DNA of 64,000 nt from Bryoerythrophyllum caledonicum. Its lineage: Eukaryota; Streptophyta; Bryopsida; Pottiales; Pottiaceae. Position numbers and translations under genes: made by a program. The notes below the pieces were generated by a model that was not told where the DNA came from, made no database searches, and was given only the letters and a program-made list of their open reading frames with translations. Location: NCBI GenBank assembly GCA_963971425.1, contig OZ020517.1, forward strand, positions 19,434,904-19,498,903, written 5' to 3'. Positions 45,979-57,423 of this stretch are shown here, piece by piece (the first letter of the stretch is position 1; each line of letters begins with the position of its first letter).

Positions 45979-46514
45979 AGGTAGAGGCACCCAATTTCGA
46001 TCACTTAAGCCAGTTGGGACTCAAATGACATTGTATGTCAAAAACACTCATGTAGAAAGATAAGGAATTAGGAATGCAACTCAACAAATATTTTTTCAAA
46101 TTTAATCTCAAAGATTTGGAATTGATATAGAATTTAAAAGCCCAAAAACCACTAGAATCCATAATCAAATTGCAGAGCAGCTGAGATTTAGTGCCCTCTT
46201 CTGCCCAATGCCAACATGAGAGTGAGTAAAAGAGAGAAGACATGCCATGGATAACCAACTCATGGAGAGTACTCGATCCGCCTTGTTCAACTTTCAAGGC
46301 AAGGCCACCAATGAGAGCTCAATTGAGGTGGAGCAACCCAAAATTGCACACTTCATGACCCAATGTTGATAATGACTAGAGTTTTTAGATTTTGAGTTAT
46401 CGGTTTTGGGTCACTCCATGCACCATTTCATGCATTTGCCATTTTCATGCACCATGCCATGCATACTCTACTAATCGGAATGGGGTTGCCAATCGGAATT
46501 GGGTGCCTCTACCT
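45979..46514. mobile_element. Inverted-repeat element with TA flanks, mariner/Stowaway-like (536 bp)
   Basis: The left end aggtagaggcacccaatttc is mirrored at the right by gaattgggtgcctctacct. TA lies outside both ends (45977-45978 and 46515-46516). The interior has no transposase. TA duplication suggests a Tc1/mariner-derived MITE. Confidence 0.68.
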
Positions 46515-46516
46515 TA

Positions 46517-46943
46517 GTTGTGTTCCGACACTCCATGTCATATTAATTATTTTTTTCAATCCACAATAATTTAGTATCACCCAGGTGGTACATGAGTATT
46601 GCCTAATAGTACATGGATATGACCTTGGCATTTCCTGGGTATGAACTTAGACAAATCCCTCATATTTTCCAAAAATTTTGGACAGTCTCCGTTTTGAATT
46701 GAACCCGACCAACGCGTACAGTACTGCAAGTCAAAAATTCCATGAAAGTATTAGGTTCTAGGGAGCTTCCTAAACTACCAAAATAGTGTTCAACAACCCC
46801 TTTCGATTGAAACAAAATTTACAATTTTCTACATCTGATGAGCTACATCACATCACTGATACCGAAGATGGTAGTATGCACATAGACTGAAAGAGCTGAT
46901 CTGCCCTGAACGATACTGTACATGCCATAAGGAAAATGTGCAG
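46517..46943. other. 3' flank of the dehydrin gene
   Basis: AT-rich and without coding signal; includes the expected downstream region of the minus-strand dehydrin. Confidence 0.4.
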
Positions 46944-47722
46944 CTACATGCCAGCGTCATTGCCGTGATTGCCTGGGAGCTTCTCCTTGATCTTTTGCAT
47001 CACGCCCTTCCTCGGTGCCGCTTTCGGGTCAGTCCATGGTTCAGGGTTATGGTGGCCCGGCATCTTCTCCTTGACTTTAGCCATCACTGCGTGCTTGGTG
47101 GAGCTCTCTGTGTGTACTGCAATCGAAGAACAGCACGTTGTGGAATAGGAAATTATGCATAGACACAACGACCTATGCATACTTTGAAGACATTACAGAC
47201 ACCTTTGCATCCTAGGGTTGTAGTTACAGAACACAGATTTTGATAACTCCAACACGGTGCAGATACATACTTAAATCTTCAGGACGCCATCCATCTTCGT
47301 CAGAAGCAGGTTTGGAACTGGCGTCTCCATGCGAGTCTGCGCCCTCACTCCTATTGGACTTAGTCGTACCCTCAAGACCAAACTGGGATTGAACGTACGC
47401 GGGACGATGATCATGAGCTCCAGCGCCCTCACCTGATGATTCAGTCATTAAACAGACATCACCACAGATGATCATTGAGGGGAAACTGAAAACGTGTCAA
47501 CAACAGTTTAACTGTATACCTTGTGTGCAACTGCTCACCTCCGACGTCGCCATTATGAGTCAACCGTGCAGGAGCATCTGGAAGGGACCTTTCTCCGAGA
47601 CGCTGGTCGTCATTGCCCCCAAACTCGTCCTGGTGAGCATTGTGGGTCGACACGCTGGGCTTGTTTTCCTGGCCCAAGTACCCACCCACATCACTCTTCA
47701 TGTCCCAATTGTAATCAGTCAT
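46944..47722 (-). CDS. Dehydrin (group 2 LEA protein), three exons (172 aa)
   Basis: Exons on the minus strand are 47722-47539, 47432-47271 and 47116-46944. Phases agree and the GT-AG borders are clear (ggag|gtgagc, atcatcag|gtgagg, ttaa|gtatgt, gattgcag|taca). The protein is highly hydrophilic. It ends with two K-segment-like stretches, KHAVMAKVKEKMPGHH and RKGVMQKIKEKLPGNH, the second very close to the consensus EKKGIMDKIKEKLPG. A DEFGGND stretch in exon 1 resembles a Y-segment, and there is no Ser tract. Dehydrins protect membranes and proteins during drying and cold; K-segments become helical on lipid. It ends GNHGNDAGM. Confidence 0.85.
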
Positions 47723-48134
47723 GCTCCCAGTTCAAAGCTAACAACCCCCTCCACAAACAAAAACCTCTCGTGGATTCAACATGGAACAATGCAAGCAGAC
47801 TTATGTCCACAGCGAAGTTCCACATTCAACTTATGTTACTACTTCTAGTTACCACTTCTGCCGCGTGTTAACAGGTGGCGTGTTACCAGGAACCTCGACA
47901 GATGTCCACGTACCTGGAAAATCAACTTATCTTGATCCAGAAATGGCGGAACCTTTTTTACAGTCTATTTGGGAGTTTGGAGATAGGCCCAAACCAGCTC
48001 CGAAGTCCTAGATCAATGTCTAGGAGAACAGTGGACTTCGTCATCAATTTCTGCAATTTGCCTACCCTTGATCCGAGGAAGTTCACGACGCACGATGCAT
48101 AATCCTAAAGCGGAGATTTCCGGGTCTGTGAGTG
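47723..48134. other. Promoter side of the dehydrin gene
   Basis: A 412-bp interval between the dehydrin start and the stop of the next minus-strand gene. It should hold the dehydrin promoter. cacgtacctgg at about 47908 contains an ACGT core that could be an ABRE-like site; this is only a hint. Confidence 0.3.
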
Positions 48135-48575
48135 TTACTGTTTGGAAGACGACGCGTTAGCGTCATCCTCGGAGGCGTTAAGAGGGCGCGCCAGGAACGT
48201 GGGCCGGTCTTCCCCGGCCATGACGACGTACGTGAGTTCGACGTGTTTGTCGCAGCACTTGGCGTCAGGATTCGCGGGGGTTGTGAATGCGGCATGCAGG
48301 CGGGCTGCGATCTCCTGCTCGGTTCGGTCCGCGTCGTCTGCTTCCCACGTCCGCTCCGCGACGAACATCCGCTCCAGGTCGACCAGCGCCTGCCGTATCA
48401 TCCGCCTGTGGTAGATGTACTGGACGCATATCCAGAGGAAGATGAGCGTGAAGATCCCGGAGCTGAGCATGATCAGGAAAAGCACGTAGATCGGCACGTT
48501 TCGTGCCGATGAGTCGTCTCGCAGGTCGATTGAGGGCGTTCCCGGGTACCCGCTCGCAGGCCCCCCAGACTGCAT
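48135..48575 (-). CDS. Small single-pass membrane protein of unknown function (146 aa)
   Basis: ATG at 48573-48575, stop TAA at 48135-48137. A Gly/Pro/Ser-rich N-terminus is followed by one strong hydrophobic helix at about residues 28-54 (VPIYVLFLIMLSSGIFTLIF...) and then basic YHRRMIR, which by the positive-inside rule puts the C-terminus in the cytoplasm. The C-terminal part is mixed charged, with two Cys (AKCCDKH) and an acidic/Ser tail. It is GC-rich and in one exon. I do not recognise a family. Codon composition like that of the Hsp70 and ferroxidase exons makes it a likely real gene. Confidence 0.65.
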   Translation of the reverse strand: MQSGGPASGYPGTPSIDLRDDSSARNVPIYVLFLIMLSSGIFTLIFLWICVQYIYHRRMIRQALVDLERMFVAERTWEADDADRTEQEIAARLHAAFTTPANPDAKCCDKHVELTYVVMAGEDRPTFLARPLNASEDDANASSSKQ

Positions 48576-48988
48576 TTCATCAATTCGTCAAAGGGGTGCA
48601 AATCTTCAATTGTCCTCCTCCTGCATCTGAAAATTGTGTCCATTCGATTTAGTACTAAATCCAATCCTCAACGACACCACACCTTCCATCTAGTCAATCC
48701 AGGTGAGACCCTGAATTAGGGTTCACATCGCCGTGGGAAAAACTCTACAATCAACGCACCAATCTCTCGCTGTAGAATCCTTCCCGTGGTCTAGCATCTC
48801 CTTCTTTCTAATGCGGGCATAAATCCGTCTCCCTCCAAATCCCAATCACATACTGAGATTGAATCACTCAAAACCATCCCCTGAACGAGATAAGAGAGCC
48901 CAAGCACTAAACACTCTTCCATCTAACACAACAGCCACGACGCATTCTACACCAATTCACGCAAACTAGAAACTTCCGTCTAGAAACG

Positions 48989-49052
<64 letters not shown>

Positions 49053-49721
49053 AGTCACCTACTACTCACAAAAGAGGAAGAAATGCACTCTGAGCACTAG
49101 AAATGCGCTTCCTAATCGACTGCCTGATGAACTACTCCCACACGAAGCTATCCCAAGTCAACCAAACAGCAACGAATTTGGCAGAATTCCACAACACTTG
49201 CCTGGAGAATCAAGGCCCGGGTGCGTGACAGACCCAACAAATTTCCGCTGTTGTAGCCGCAAACTACAATTCAGTCACGACTCCGAGACCACAGCAACTC
49301 AGCCTGAGACCTGCGAGTAACTCAGAGCTCCGACGCCGGACCTACCGCCTGGAGATCTACCTTGGAAAGAGGCAAGTCGCGGGATCATGCAATGGTGGCG
49401 TTATCCGCGCGCAGGATCGATCGGCATGTCGAAGAGTCCCTGGAGCCAATCGCCGATAGCGCGAGTGATGGCGATGGCCCTGTGAAGCCGGAAACGTGAT
49501 CGACGCACGAGTGATGAGTACTGGGAAAGGAGTGCACGAGGCGCAGACTTGGTCGCGGCGAGGAATCTACGTATGCGTTGGGTAAAGGCGGCCCGCGGTG
49601 ACGGGAGCCGTGAGGCTGGGCACAACTGGCCTCGCGGTGTTAGGCGGTCCTCTTTTCGGGCAGGAAACGAGCAGCCTCAATCATTTGGGCTGGATCTTCG
49701 GTGGAAATGGAGCCACTTTTA
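48576..49721. other. 5' flank of the membrane-protein gene
   Basis: No supported gene. 49200-49640 is GC-richer, and a minus-strand frame there (49401-49625) has no recognisable domain. It could include 5' untranslated exons of the gene to the left. Confidence 0.35.
48989..49051. repeat. Poly(A) tract of 63 A
   Basis: An uninterrupted run of 63 adenines. It could be a retroposon tail or a slippage-expanded homopolymer; no target duplication is visible around it. Confidence 0.95.
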
Positions 49722-50294
49722 CCCTTAAACGTCAGAAGGTGCTGGTGGTGGCCACCGTATTCTAGGTGTCGTATTTGAACATGATAAGGTTCGGATATTG
49801 AAATGACTCCCAAATGAAAGATGTTAAGGTAAGCCCCTAGAACCGACAAGTTAAGGAATGTCCACATATGGAGAGAGGAGATAATTATACTATTATTTTT
49901 CAGTGATAGCCAATAGAATTACAATTCCAACCCAAGTGATTTCATATTTTTCCAATGAAAATTGAATTAGTTATGAATTTTCAAACTGTGCAGCCATGTT
50001 TAGTGGGTGGCCAGCAGTAGGTACCCCCCGTAACCAACGACCAATAGTAAGGGTCTTGACTATTAGCAAACCTCCATTTGGAGTTGTGTTGGTGGTAATG
50101 GGATGGAAGAGGGTTGGATATACCCCAATTTTATAGGCGTTGGATATGGGTTTTTGTTGGTTATGGGGAGTCTTACCTTAGTTGAAGATTCTTCAATACG
50201 TAGGTGTAAGTCTTGTTAAACTTTGATTCATTTTTTGTATTTTATAGAGTAAAATACAGTCTTGTGTATACGGTTCCCGACTGACGTTTAAGGG
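49722..50294. mobile_element. TIR element with perfect 14-bp ends (573 bp), piggyBac-like
   Basis: The left end is CCCTTAAACGTCAG (49722-49735) and the right end is CTGACGTTTAAGGG (50281-50294), exact reverse complements. The right flank is TTAA (50295-50298) and the left flank is TTTA (49718-49721), one base off TTAA. It contains the 180-bp repeat shared with 9331-9509. Confidence 0.65.
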
Positions 50295-50690
50295 TTAACC
50301 CCTAAAGGTCATAGAAGCCACATTTGGGTTGCAACATGGTGTTCATTGTGTGTTTGACATACGAGGTGTTATAATTGATGTATATGGTTGTTACAAAAGT
50401 TTGGATTTGTGATGAGTCCGATCCAATGATACATGAAAATTTTAATTTAGATCATTATTACACCTACTACATGCTTGAGAAGTTGCAAAATGGTCACGTA
50501 TTCTACATGTATGGTGTCGTATTTGAGCATGACAAGGTTGAGATATTGAAATGATCTCCAAATGAAAGATGTTAGTTAAAGAATCTTCAATCCAAAGGGG
50601 TATATCATGCTAAATTTTAGTACCTTTTTTTGAATGTTACGAGTAAAATATGTGACCGTATATATGGTCCCCACTTGACCCTTAAGGCTT
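50295..50690. other. Decayed relative of the preceding element
   Basis: 50499-50578 repeats 49755-49830 (ggtgtcgtatttga-catga, gatattgaaatga-ctcc, aaatgaaagatgtta). 50580-50690 resembles 50180-50294 (tacgagtaaaata, ccgtatatatggtccc, gacccttaaggcttaa). It looks like an internally deleted, mutated copy. It begins with ttaacccctaaagg (50295), another possible TTAA-type end without a found partner. Confidence 0.5.
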
Positions 50691-51217
50691 AAAGGTTTCA
50701 CTTGAAGAAAAAATTTCACATGGAAGCAAGAAGTGTGGGGCCCAGGGCGAACTGACCCCTTGTTGGTACTTATCCGAGGTGGGCCCCATCTTAATTGCAT
50801 GTGGTCATTTTTCTGGCCCTCTTATTTTGGGGGGTCCAGAGGCTTTTTTCGGAAATTTTTGGACAAATTTGGGGCCAGGTAGCCATTGTTTACCCATGAA
50901 GACCCTCCCTTGCTATAAATAGGGCCCCATCCAAAAACAAATTAGGGGCCAGGTTTGGCCCCACCACCTCGTGGCCCCCTCGGGCAAGTGCCAACGAGGG
51001 GGTCAGTTTGCCTCTACCGCTTTCCTCTTTTTGACATGACATGGCAAGCAAGTATTGGATTAAAACCATCAGGTGAAAATGATAAAGGAGGGTAAAGGAG
51101 GGTTGGGTAAAGTACTTTCTGTATCCAATGCTTGTTTACCATGTCAAAAAGGCAAAGTGGTAGGGGTTCCCACATTTCCTGCTTCCGTGTGAAAAAAATT
51201 CTTCAAGTGAAACCTTT
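50691..51217. repeat. Long imperfect hairpin with a second element inserted in its left arm
   Basis: The right arm (about 51115-51217) in reverse complement reads aaaggtttcacttgaagaat ... acggaagcaggaaatgtggg ... tttttgacatgg. The left arm has the same text in two parts, 50691-50738 and 51014-51056, split by the TIR element at 50741-51013. The loop (51057-51114) contains gataaaggagggtaaaggag. Confidence 0.8.
50741..51013. mobile_element. 'GACCCCCTCGTT' family, copy 3, nested in a hairpin
   Basis: Starts cccagggcgaactgacccct and ends acgagggggtcagtttgcct. The core (accctcccttgctataaata, aattaggggccaggtttgg) is in the opposite orientation to copy 1. Confidence 0.8.
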
Positions 51218-51261
51218 CAAATGACTCCACATCTAGTGGAAATCAAACCATACTCAAGTTG

Positions 51262-51538
51262 CCCAGGGCGAATTGACCCCCTCGTTGGGACTCACTCGAG
51301 GTGGGCCCTGTCTTAATTGCATGGGGTCATTTTTCTAGCCCTCTTATTTCGGGGGGTATAGAGGCTTTTTTTGGATTTTTTTGGGACAAATTTGGGGCCT
51401 ATGGTAATTGTTTACCTGAGAGGACCCTCCCTTGCTATAAATAGGGCCCATCCAAAAACAAAATAGGGACCAAGTTTGGCCCCACCACCTCGTGGCCCCC
51501 TCCAGTAAGTCCGAACGAGGGGTCAATTCGCCCTCGGC
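51262..51538. mobile_element. 'GACCCCCTCGTT' family, copy 4
   Basis: Ends cccagggcgaattgaccccc and cgaggggtcaattcgccctc; core accctcccttgctataaata. Same orientation as copy 3. Confidence 0.82.
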
Positions 51539-51558
51539 TATTGAAGTTGCGATTTGAG

Positions 51559-51819
51559 AGGACATCCCCCACTCTCAGACTTACTGGGTGGGGGACGAGG
51601 TGGTGGGGCCAAAACCTGGCCCCTATTTTGTTTTTGAATGACGACCTAAATTTAGTCAAAGGGGGACCTATGGAATAAAATGGGGCCGTAGGCCCCAATT
51701 TTGTTTTAAAAAAAGCCAAAAAAAGCCTCTGACCCCCCAAAATGGGAGGGCCAGAAAAATGAGCGCATGCAATTAAGACAGGGGCCCACCTCGGGTAAGT
51801 CCGAGCGTGGGGATGTCCT
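51559..51819. mobile_element. 'GACCCCCTCGTT' family, divergent copy 5 with different ends
   Basis: The core (gcccctattttgtttttgaa, gcctctgaccccccaaaatg) is that of the family, but the ends are aggacatcccccactctcag and gagcgtggggatgtcct, a different inverted repeat. It is a subfamily, or a family member captured in another element's ends. Confidence 0.75.
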
Positions 51820-52213
51820 GAAGTTGGTGGGATCGAGTCTACAGTGGATTTCTTTTCCCCTCTTTATGAGATACTGTAGAGAGAATCAGTTTTACACGAT
51901 CAAGTTTCCGGAGATTTATTTTCATTGAATTGGGAATTGAAGTCATCCTTTTTGTAAGATGATAAAGGAGAACATCTTCAAATAGTAGGCAGCATCGTTG
52001 AAATGGAATCTTACCATGAAATAGTTTCAATTCAGAGGGTGCACTTCAATGGTGACCATTGTTATCAGATTTGGAGCATGTCACAAGTATGCCCAAGTAC
52101 ATGAGGGTTTATTGAGTCATGACACTTGTATTGAGAATCAACATTGTTTTGTCACCTCAAGACCAAGATTATTGCTATGGCAGCAGGCTCATATGATGTG
52201 TGTTACTTGTTAA
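51820..52213. other. Intergenic sequence
   Basis: No gene or element recognised; ends with the TTAA flanking element D. Confidence 0.45.
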
Positions 52214-53004
52214 CCCTTACCCGCCCAGGACCTGTTTCTGGAAAACCAAGAATTCTACTAAAAAATTTTAAGTGAACCGGATTTGATGGAAATACAATGC
52301 CTAATATTTATGTCTAACCATACAAAATTGAACTTAACCCATGACATGAACTTTGGGGAAATTTTGCACAACATCCAACAGTTGATGGAATAGATTACTG
52401 TGTTTAAAGTTACGGTGTATTGGTGGTGAAAACTGTGGATTTTTGACGGTGTACTACTTTAGCCATCAATAGATTCTTGCAAGATTTTTTTTACTTTGAA
52501 TAAGAGCGGTTCACATGTGCACTAGGTTGATAGCTTCTCATTGACATATCATATGTGAAGAAAATATTTATACACAATTATTGGTGATTTGTTTTGCTTT
52601 TTTCTACTTGATTGTATACAAAAATGTTCCAACCTTATACAAATCAAAGCGGAAGTTTTGTATGTGAGGAGAGAGATCAACAATCACAAAATAATGAAGA
52701 ATGTCTTAAAGACAAAGTTCAATCAAAATTTAAGACCAAAATCAATGTGCATGTGTGTGAAATACAACATAGTATGTGGCATGATATTCACTCTATTCAC
52801 TATATTTTAGTGTATTTGATGTATTTTGTGTTGTATCCTAGCTTTTCCAAGAGCTCTATAGATCCAAATCATGATTTGATTGTTGGAGAGTGTTCATGTT
52901 ATGTGTGCGCAAATCTAAACCTTGTATCTCGAAGCCTAATTCCTCATGGATTTCATGCAAATTGAGTTTTAGCACCTCTGGAGTCCCATTTTGGGCTGTA
53001 AGGA
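52214..53004. mobile_element. piggyBac-type non-autonomous element D (791 bp, TTAA-flanked)
   Basis: The left end is CCCTTACCCGCCCAGGACC after TTAA (52210-52213). The right end in reverse complement is TCCTTACAGCCCAAAATGG, next to TTAA (53005-53008), giving the inverted repeat CCTTAC--GCCCA. The interior weakly resembles element A (ttttaagtgaaccggattt against ttttaaagtgaatttcggat). No transposase. Confidence 0.62.
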
Positions 53005-53640
53005 TTAATGGTAGCTCAGAGAATGAGATGTGGGGAAAATGATAACATTCAATCAATCAAAGTGAAGAAATTTGAAATAGTGCATCTTCTGAAAATGGTC
53101 ATGTGTGAATCATGGTCTAGAGTCTTGAGATATTACAATGAAGAAGAAGAAGAACTCCGATCTCTCAAAGCTTCTTCGTCATTGTCGGGGTGTGCAAGGC
53201 CTATTCCATTCCACCAATAGCCAAATGTTTTTTCAAGTGAGCCAAATATTTTGTCCCGTTCGAATGGGGAATAAAACTTTGAAATTTTTGTGGAGCATGT
53301 GATGGGGATGAAAAGTATGACTGTGTTATATTAAAGGATGTGATAAGAGATTCTAGTATAGGGGCGGGTAATGTGTAGTATGCATTTTTAAGAGGGTCAT
53401 TTTTTGGTGTATGATATTTGTATCTTTAGTGTAGCTATACAATTTTGGTTTCAAATGGTTGAGGCGAGGATTCAATGTTCAGGGGGATTTGCACTGCGAC
53501 ATGGTATTGGTTCCACAACCATTGTAGTCTAGCAACCGATAATTAGGTGTCTACCATTTCCTTCATATATGGAGGCATTGACTTGTTGTATCTTTATTAT
53601 GTTCGTTTGTATAAGAATGTCGGTTTTGGGGTTACATTCG
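53005..53640. other. Region left of the LINE
   Basis: No supported gene. The plus strand becomes G/T-rich from about 53260, which may mark the 3' untranslated end of the minus-strand LINE. No poly(T) run that would be a LINE tail is seen. Confidence 0.4.
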
Positions 53641-56600
53641 GTCGTGAAGATTTATAGGAGGGGGATGATGATGGGCAGTGTAACAAATCTTGTGTCTCTA
53701 AGTTGTACTTGGAGGTGATGTGGTTTTATGATTTGTAGGTAGAAGTTGTTTTGGACATTGTGGTAGTATTGTTTAAGGATTTTGGTGTTATGGAGAGAGG
53801 TGTTGGGATTGTGCCAAGGAAAGATATTTCTTTGCGGGAGCCGTTTACTATAGATTGTGTTGTTGTGTTGTAAATGGCACATGTATATGTGTCTTTTTTT
53901 GCTTATTTTTGTTAAAGTCTATATATTTCCTATGTTTGTGGTCAGTAATGTTGTTGATAGGATATGTGAGAGGATTTTTTAGTATGTGTGGCGGGGGGGA
54001 GGAAGGAGATGGGTGCGGTTGGTTTGAAGATTTGGTGGAGAGTTAATGTTAGGTTGGGTGTTAATATTGTTATTGATGATGTATGTGTCTTTTAGTGTGC
54101 AAGGTAGGGGGTGGTTGGGGCATGGGGTAGTGCATGTAGAAAGGCATGGGAGGTGGCAGAATAGTTGTTTTAAATAGGTTGGCAAAATAGCAACATTGAG
54201 CGCACTTTTTAGAAGCTTATGTGGAGTACCATAGAACATTTTATAGTTATTTTTGTCCACAAGGTGTGTACAGTTTGGTAGTGTAATGTTGTTTAGGTCG
54301 GTGATATTTTTAGAGAATAGTTTTTGTAGTAATCTAGAGGATAGTTGTTGGTCGAGTCTAGGGAGGTTATGGATTTTATTTGTTGACATTTGTTCTAGTG
54401 GTGCATGGCCAAGTAGAAAATATGTTGGTGTGCTTTTTAGAAATGTTTGGCCTTCCGTCTTGAGTAGAAAGAGTGTTTGGGTCATAGGGGACCTCATGCA
54501 ATTGGATTTTTTAAGCCTTAGAAGTTTTTCAGCACCCCCATATTTGGAAAGTATATGATGAATGAGTCATTTGTAGATTTTACCGAGTCGTCTCTTGCCA
54601 TTAAGGAAGTTTTGGAGTTGTTCCCTAATGCAACGGAGATAGGCATTTTTAATAGAAAATGCTTCTAGTCCAAATAGATCTTGGGGGAGTTGTGTTATGA
54701 CATAAGGTGTACAATTGGGAAGGCCACATACTTTCTTTGTATATCTATGATTTTTGTCAAGTTTTTTGTATGGCAGGCATCAAATAGGGGACCGCGTAGA
54801 AACCTTATGACATTCATGGTCTTATAATGGTGTCAATCATTTTTATTTTTTGTTGCATTGTGGCGGGGCATATCGTTAGTTCTTCTCATTGTTTAATAAG
54901 TTTGAAAGTGGTAACATGGATTTGTATTTTCCATTTGAGCGATGGGACGAGGTATATTCTGAGGTAGATGTAAGGTTGATTTTGGTGTAGAACTGGAATT
55001 GGTTGGGTTCGGTAGATAATATTGGTAGCTTGAATAAGAGCTTTGAAGGCTGTTGGGTTGGTTTTAGATTTGTTGAGGCATCCGGTTACTGCACATTTCT
55101 GAACTCCAAGTTCCATACCGGTCCATAGACAAAACTTATCTATTTTGTATAATTGGATGTGAAGTGTTTTGAGACGTCCGGAGATCGTGGCTAGGTCATC
55201 GGCGTATGCGGCCAAGTTTATGGTTGTTTTTTAGGTGCCAAAGGTATAACCATTGTTACATGTTTGAAGCCACATAGGAGAGGTTCAAGAAAAATAATGA
55301 AAAGATAGGGGCTCGATGTGTCACCTTGAATGGTGCCTTGTTGTAAGGGGATAGGTCGGGTTTTACCAAAGTATTCTTCGACATATGTAGTGGTAGATTG
55401 TGAGTATATGTTGCTGACCAACGTAACCGCATCTTCCGGGTATCCGAGATCACTCATGGTAGCTAGAAGCCGGGGTGGTCAATGGACCCAAAGGCGTTAT
55501 TGAAGTCAATGTAAAGTATGTAGGTGTCTTGGTTGATAAGTTTTGCGTCTTCGAGGGCAGAGATGATGGTTTGGAGTTGCCGGGTGGTTCTTTTCTTGGC
55601 TCTAAACCCTTCTTGGCTATCATGAAGTATTTGATGTTTTTCCCCGTATGCTGACAATATTGATGTGAATGTGCTAGTGTACAGCTTGTAGATGGTGTTA
55701 GCGAGGGCTATAGGTTGGTGGTTGGTTAGTATGGCTGGATTACCTTTTTGTATAATATCTGAATGATCAGACTCATTTTCCAAGATGCGGATATTGATTT
55801 TTGTTTGTAACATTGGGAGAAGAATAATGACTATAGATTGTGGAATCTTGGAGGCATGTTTTTTAAAGATAGAGTTGGATATGTGATCCGAGCTGGGGGC
55901 TTTGTTATTTCCCAAATTTCTAAGGCACATATTGTACGTATCTTTATTTTAATATGTGTGAAGAGGGGTTGTTGGTTCATCTCTTTTGTCAATGGTAAAT
56001 TCGTCAAGGTCATGCCAGAGATATTGTCTTACTCCACACATGCATGTTGGTGTGTGTTGTGGTTGAAAGTGACATGGGAGGGTGGTTGGCTTATTGTTTG
56101 TAGATTGTTGAAAGTGGATTTCATTGGCAATGTCATATGGGCTAGTTAGAATGTTGTTGTTTTGATCCATTATGCAATCTAGGGGTAGGTTTGCATTATT
56201 TTTGAAGACTTGTCCATGAACTTTTTGGGGGCTTGTTTCATAAAGTTGACGGTATTTAGAGATGGTTCTTTTAATACATTCTCTAGTGCGTTTTGTAATG
56301 ATTTTCCAAGCTTGTTTGTTGGCATTTTTTGCAATAGTTGCGATATCATTGAGCCATTTTTCATGTGGGGTGTTGGGGTGGTGGTATTTGTGGTATTTGA
56401 ATATGGCATAGGTTTGGTAATTTGGTGAATATATGGTAGGTGCGCCAATTAGGGTTAGTTTTGGCTATATAAATTGTTTTTCGTATGGTGTGGTTTGTGG
56501 CAAGGTGTTTCCAATATTCTGGCGAGTTTACAGGGGTGGTAACCTCCTTGTTTCAAGGTTCTTGGTGTCAATTGTGGTATCGGGGGCACTTTACAAGTTT

Positions 56601-57423
56601 TTCGTAAGGTATTAGAGATTGCGTTGATGAGGCTATCTAAGGTAGTGCAAGCTTCTTGCCATTGTATTTGTGTGAGGTGTTCGTGGTTTGAAAGAGTATA
56701 TGTAAGGTTGTCAATTTGTAAGGAATTTTCTTCGAAGAATGTTGTATTGAATTTTAAGTTTTATAGATTTTCATTGAGGATGGGGTTGAGTATTTTGATA
56801 TTCTTTGGATTTGTGGGTGGAGGGTGTCTCCTAAGAAGGGTGTTATGAGGGATGTTGAGTTGAATTGAGAAATGGTCTAAGTTTAGATTGGTTGTTGTGT
56901 TGGTAGTGGCTGTGTAGTGGGTGGAATTTTATGTTTTTGTATAAAATCCATTAATTAAGCTAGTGTGTGTGTAGTTTAGTCCAGCTTGTCTAGAATATGG
57001 GGTGTCGGTTGGGATATACGTGATTTCTAAGTTGTTTGTGTAGTTTTTCCATTGGTAGTCTTTGTCAATTGGGAGGATGAGGACATGGCCAATTTGTTTT
57101 TTGACGAGGGCAATGTCTCGGTTAAAGTCTCCGCATAAAATTATGGTATCATTGGTGTATGAGTTTATTTGAGTGGTGATGGAGTTTTGGATATCGAGGA
57201 TAAGTCTAGAGTCTTCTATGTGTGAGGGCATGTACAAATGTATAATAAGCCATGATTGGAGTGGTCGATTTGCAATTTCGATAATTTGTAGGTAAGGTGA
57301 AATGTTAATAGGGGTAGGGATTTTGGTGATGTTTCTGGGGAAAGCATAAGAATATTGGTGTATGAGCATAAGTAGTTTGAAACCATGCCAAACCTTGTTG
57401 AACCAGATCGCCTTCTTGGTCAT
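53641..57423 (-). mobile_element. Decayed non-LTR retrotransposon (LINE) with AP endonuclease and reverse transcriptase
   Basis: Read right to left. 57423-56929 is an endonuclease piece with IILCGDFNRD, the D-F-N motif of APE-type LINEs, and SWLIIHLYMPSH. 56448-56179 is linker sequence. 55930-55463 is reverse transcriptase with NNKAPSSDHISNSIFKK, ILYIDFNNAFGSIDH (motif A) and ANTIYKLYTS. 55457-55218 has QQGTIQGDTSSPYLFIIF (motif B). 55215-54886 has AAYADDLATI (motif C). 54497-53979 is the C-terminal tail. Several frameshifts and stops separate these pieces, so it is not active. The coding strand is A/C-rich throughout. Confidence 0.85.

Noticed and set aside
48989..49051. A retroposed gene copy tail
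   Set aside because: The 63-A run has no recognisable gene body upstream and no flanking duplication; a homopolymer expansion is as likely.
54253..54558. Plus-strand open frames across 53.8-56.8 kb
   Set aside because: They are antisense to the decayed LINE, whose reverse transcriptase motifs lie on the minus strand.
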